Positions 5,732 through 6,591 of a stretch of DNA of 6,591 bases are shown here, one piece after another. The translations under genes were made by a program, and so were the position numbers. Each line of letters starts with the position of its first letter. Position 1 is the stretch's first letter. The notes beneath the pieces are model-generated. The model had not been told where the DNA came from. It made no database searches and was given only the letters and a program-made list of their open reading frames with translations. Origin of the DNA: UMGS75 sp963648435 (GTDB lineage Bacteria; Bacillota_I; Bacilli_A; ML615J-28; CAG-313); contig CAVJDT010000062.1 in assembly GCA_963648435.1 (NCBI GenBank), forward strand, positions 1 to 6,591, given 5' to 3'.

Positions 5732-6591
5732 TTAAAATCTAGATAAAATTCCAGAATTAATTAGTTCTTGAATTGGTTGTGGTAATACATATTGAATTCC
5801 TCCTCCATACTGACCAAACCAAGGTGCTGCTTGCCCTGTTGTCACAGTAATTGGTTGATTTACAATATACATTGTTGGATTAGCCATATTTGACATTTGG
5901 TGATATGGCAACGATAAACTCATAGGATCAGTATAATATGGAGAAACAAATGTCCCGCCGGTTCCTCCAATTCTTTGAATAACGGTTCCTTGTTGTAATG
6001 TTATAGATTGAGTAGGACCAGTAAAGCCATTATTAGATGGCCAATATCCTAACCACGATGCATTGACATGAATAGAATTAAAGAAATTATTAGCCATATA
6101 TAAACCAGCAGCCGTAGGTCCGCCCATTGTATACGCCCAAGCTAATCCTTGTAGACCCGCATAAACCTGACCGCAACTTGCCAAGAAGTTTCCCGCTAAT
6201 AAAGATGATGCAGCTAAACCAGCCACCGCTCCAATAGCAGCTCCGCCTAGTGTGTAGCCAATATAACTTCCAACACTACCATTAAACCAAACACCATCTT
6301 CGCTATAGTCATTATATGCAGCTAAACCAAATCCAACAACAGCACCTATAATTGCAGTAACTACAAAAAATGCAATGTGACCTGATGGATCAGCATACAT
6401 AATTGGATTATTCCCACAATAACAATATAAGTTTAATCCATTTACTGACTCAATATCTAAATATCCTATATCATCTGGCGTTAACCACTTATATATATCT
6501 GGATTATAGTATCTTGCATTACAATAATAAAGTTTTGTTTCTTTATCATAGTAATATCCTTTATATCTAAAGGGATTGTTTTCTATTACAT
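5732..6591 (-). CDS. Rhs protein, C-terminal part, with a TNT-like NAD+ glycohydrolase tip (5' end outside the window)
   Basis: The reading frame stays open to the right edge, so only the last 285 residues are present. It begins VIENNPFRYKGYYYDKETKL, runs through the Rhs core end RYYNPDIYKWLTPDD and NGLNLYCYCGNNP to YADPSGH, and enters a hydrophobic Gly/Ala-rich segment of about 100 residues (6079-6376). The final roughly 93 residues (5735-6013) match the TNT domain (DUF4237): GTVIQRIGGTGGTFVSP, then SLSLPYH, PITVTTGQAAPWFGQ, GGGIQYVLP and a terminal helix. The Arg of IQRIGG and the Gln of GGIQY correspond to residues I recall as important in the Mycobacterium tuberculosis toxin. The predicted reaction is NAD+ to nicotinamide and ADP-ribose inside a rival cell. 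How the tip is exported is not visible. The immunity gene follows 13 bases later. Confidence 0.88.
   Translation of the reverse strand, partial: VIENNPFRYKGYYYDKETKLYYCNARYYNPDIYKWLTPDDIGYLDIESVNGLNLYCYCGNNPIMYADPSGHIAFFVVTAIIGAVVGFGLAAYNDYSEDGVWFNGSVGSYIGYTLGGAAIGAVAGLAASSLLAGNFLASCGQVYAGLQGLAWAYTMGGPTAAGLYMANNFFNSIHVNASWLGYWPSNNGFTGPTQSITLQQGTVIQRIGGTGGTFVSPYYTDPMSLSLPYHQMSNMANPTMYIVNQPITVTTGQAAPWFGQYGGGIQYVLPQPIQELINSGILSRF
6387..6571 (-). repeat. Rhs repeat copy B, 185 bp, within the main rhs gene
   Basis: This is the partner of 5016-5200 with one mismatch in 185 positions, same orientation, offset 1371 bases. It encodes FRYKGYYYD through the Asp of YADPSGH. It also contains the 29-bp block (6543-6571) shared with 3757-3785, and the match to that third copy goes on to the window edge. 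This makes it the only copy here that has both halves of the core junction. Confidence 0.95.

Noticed and set aside
3757..6571. CRISPR array or insertion sequence explaining the repeats
   Set aside because: The repeats are coding segments of Rhs cores at gene-scale spacing. There are no short regular spacers, no terminal inverted repeats and no transposase in the window.

Overview
The window is AT-rich, and every gene I can support lies on the minus strand, so the biology reads from the right edge to the left. TGG is used for Trp, every intact gene ends in TAA, and Shine-Dalgarno sites are AAGGAG-like. This fits a low-GC Bacillota or Tenericutes-type bacterium using the standard bacterial code, perhaps a gut Bacilli lineage, but taxonomy cannot be fixed from this alone.

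Right half (about 3717-6591): the 3' end of a polymorphic-toxin Rhs locus. The gene entering at the right edge is the C-terminal part of an Rhs protein: core end, then a Gly/Ala-rich hydrophobic stretch, then a TNT-like NAD+ glycohydrolase tip. It is followed 13 bases later by a small putative immunity gene and a good intrinsic terminator. Beyond the terminator lies a displaced (orphan) cassette: a 185-bp near-perfect copy of the Rhs core end joined to a different, unrecognised toxin tip, followed by a second putative immunity gene broken by a one-base frameshift. A third Rhs fragment with no toxin lies further on (3717-3905). All three Rhs segments share a 29-bp block. The orphan's homology starts at this block and the third fragment's homology ends at it, which marks it as a recombination breakpoint.

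Middle (756-3527): a compact NAD-salvage operon, pncA (nicotinamidase) then pncB (nicotinate phosphoribosyltransferase) then a Cof-type HAD phosphatase. It is driven from a promoter with a perfect TTGACA -35 and an extended -10 at 3549-3577. The gaps are 1 and 11 bases.

Left (1-675): a HdeD/DUF308-family six-helix membrane protein with its own Shine-Dalgarno site and a possible promoter, ending at a hairpin that has T-runs on both sides.

The Rhs tip is predicted to destroy NAD+ and release nicotinamide, while the adjacent operon recycles nicotinamide back towards NAD+. The proximity may be chance, because Rhs islands occur in many contexts, but it is worth testing. The main novelty candidates are the displaced tip cassette with its breakpoint repeat, the unrecognised second toxin tip, and the two small putative immunity proteins.
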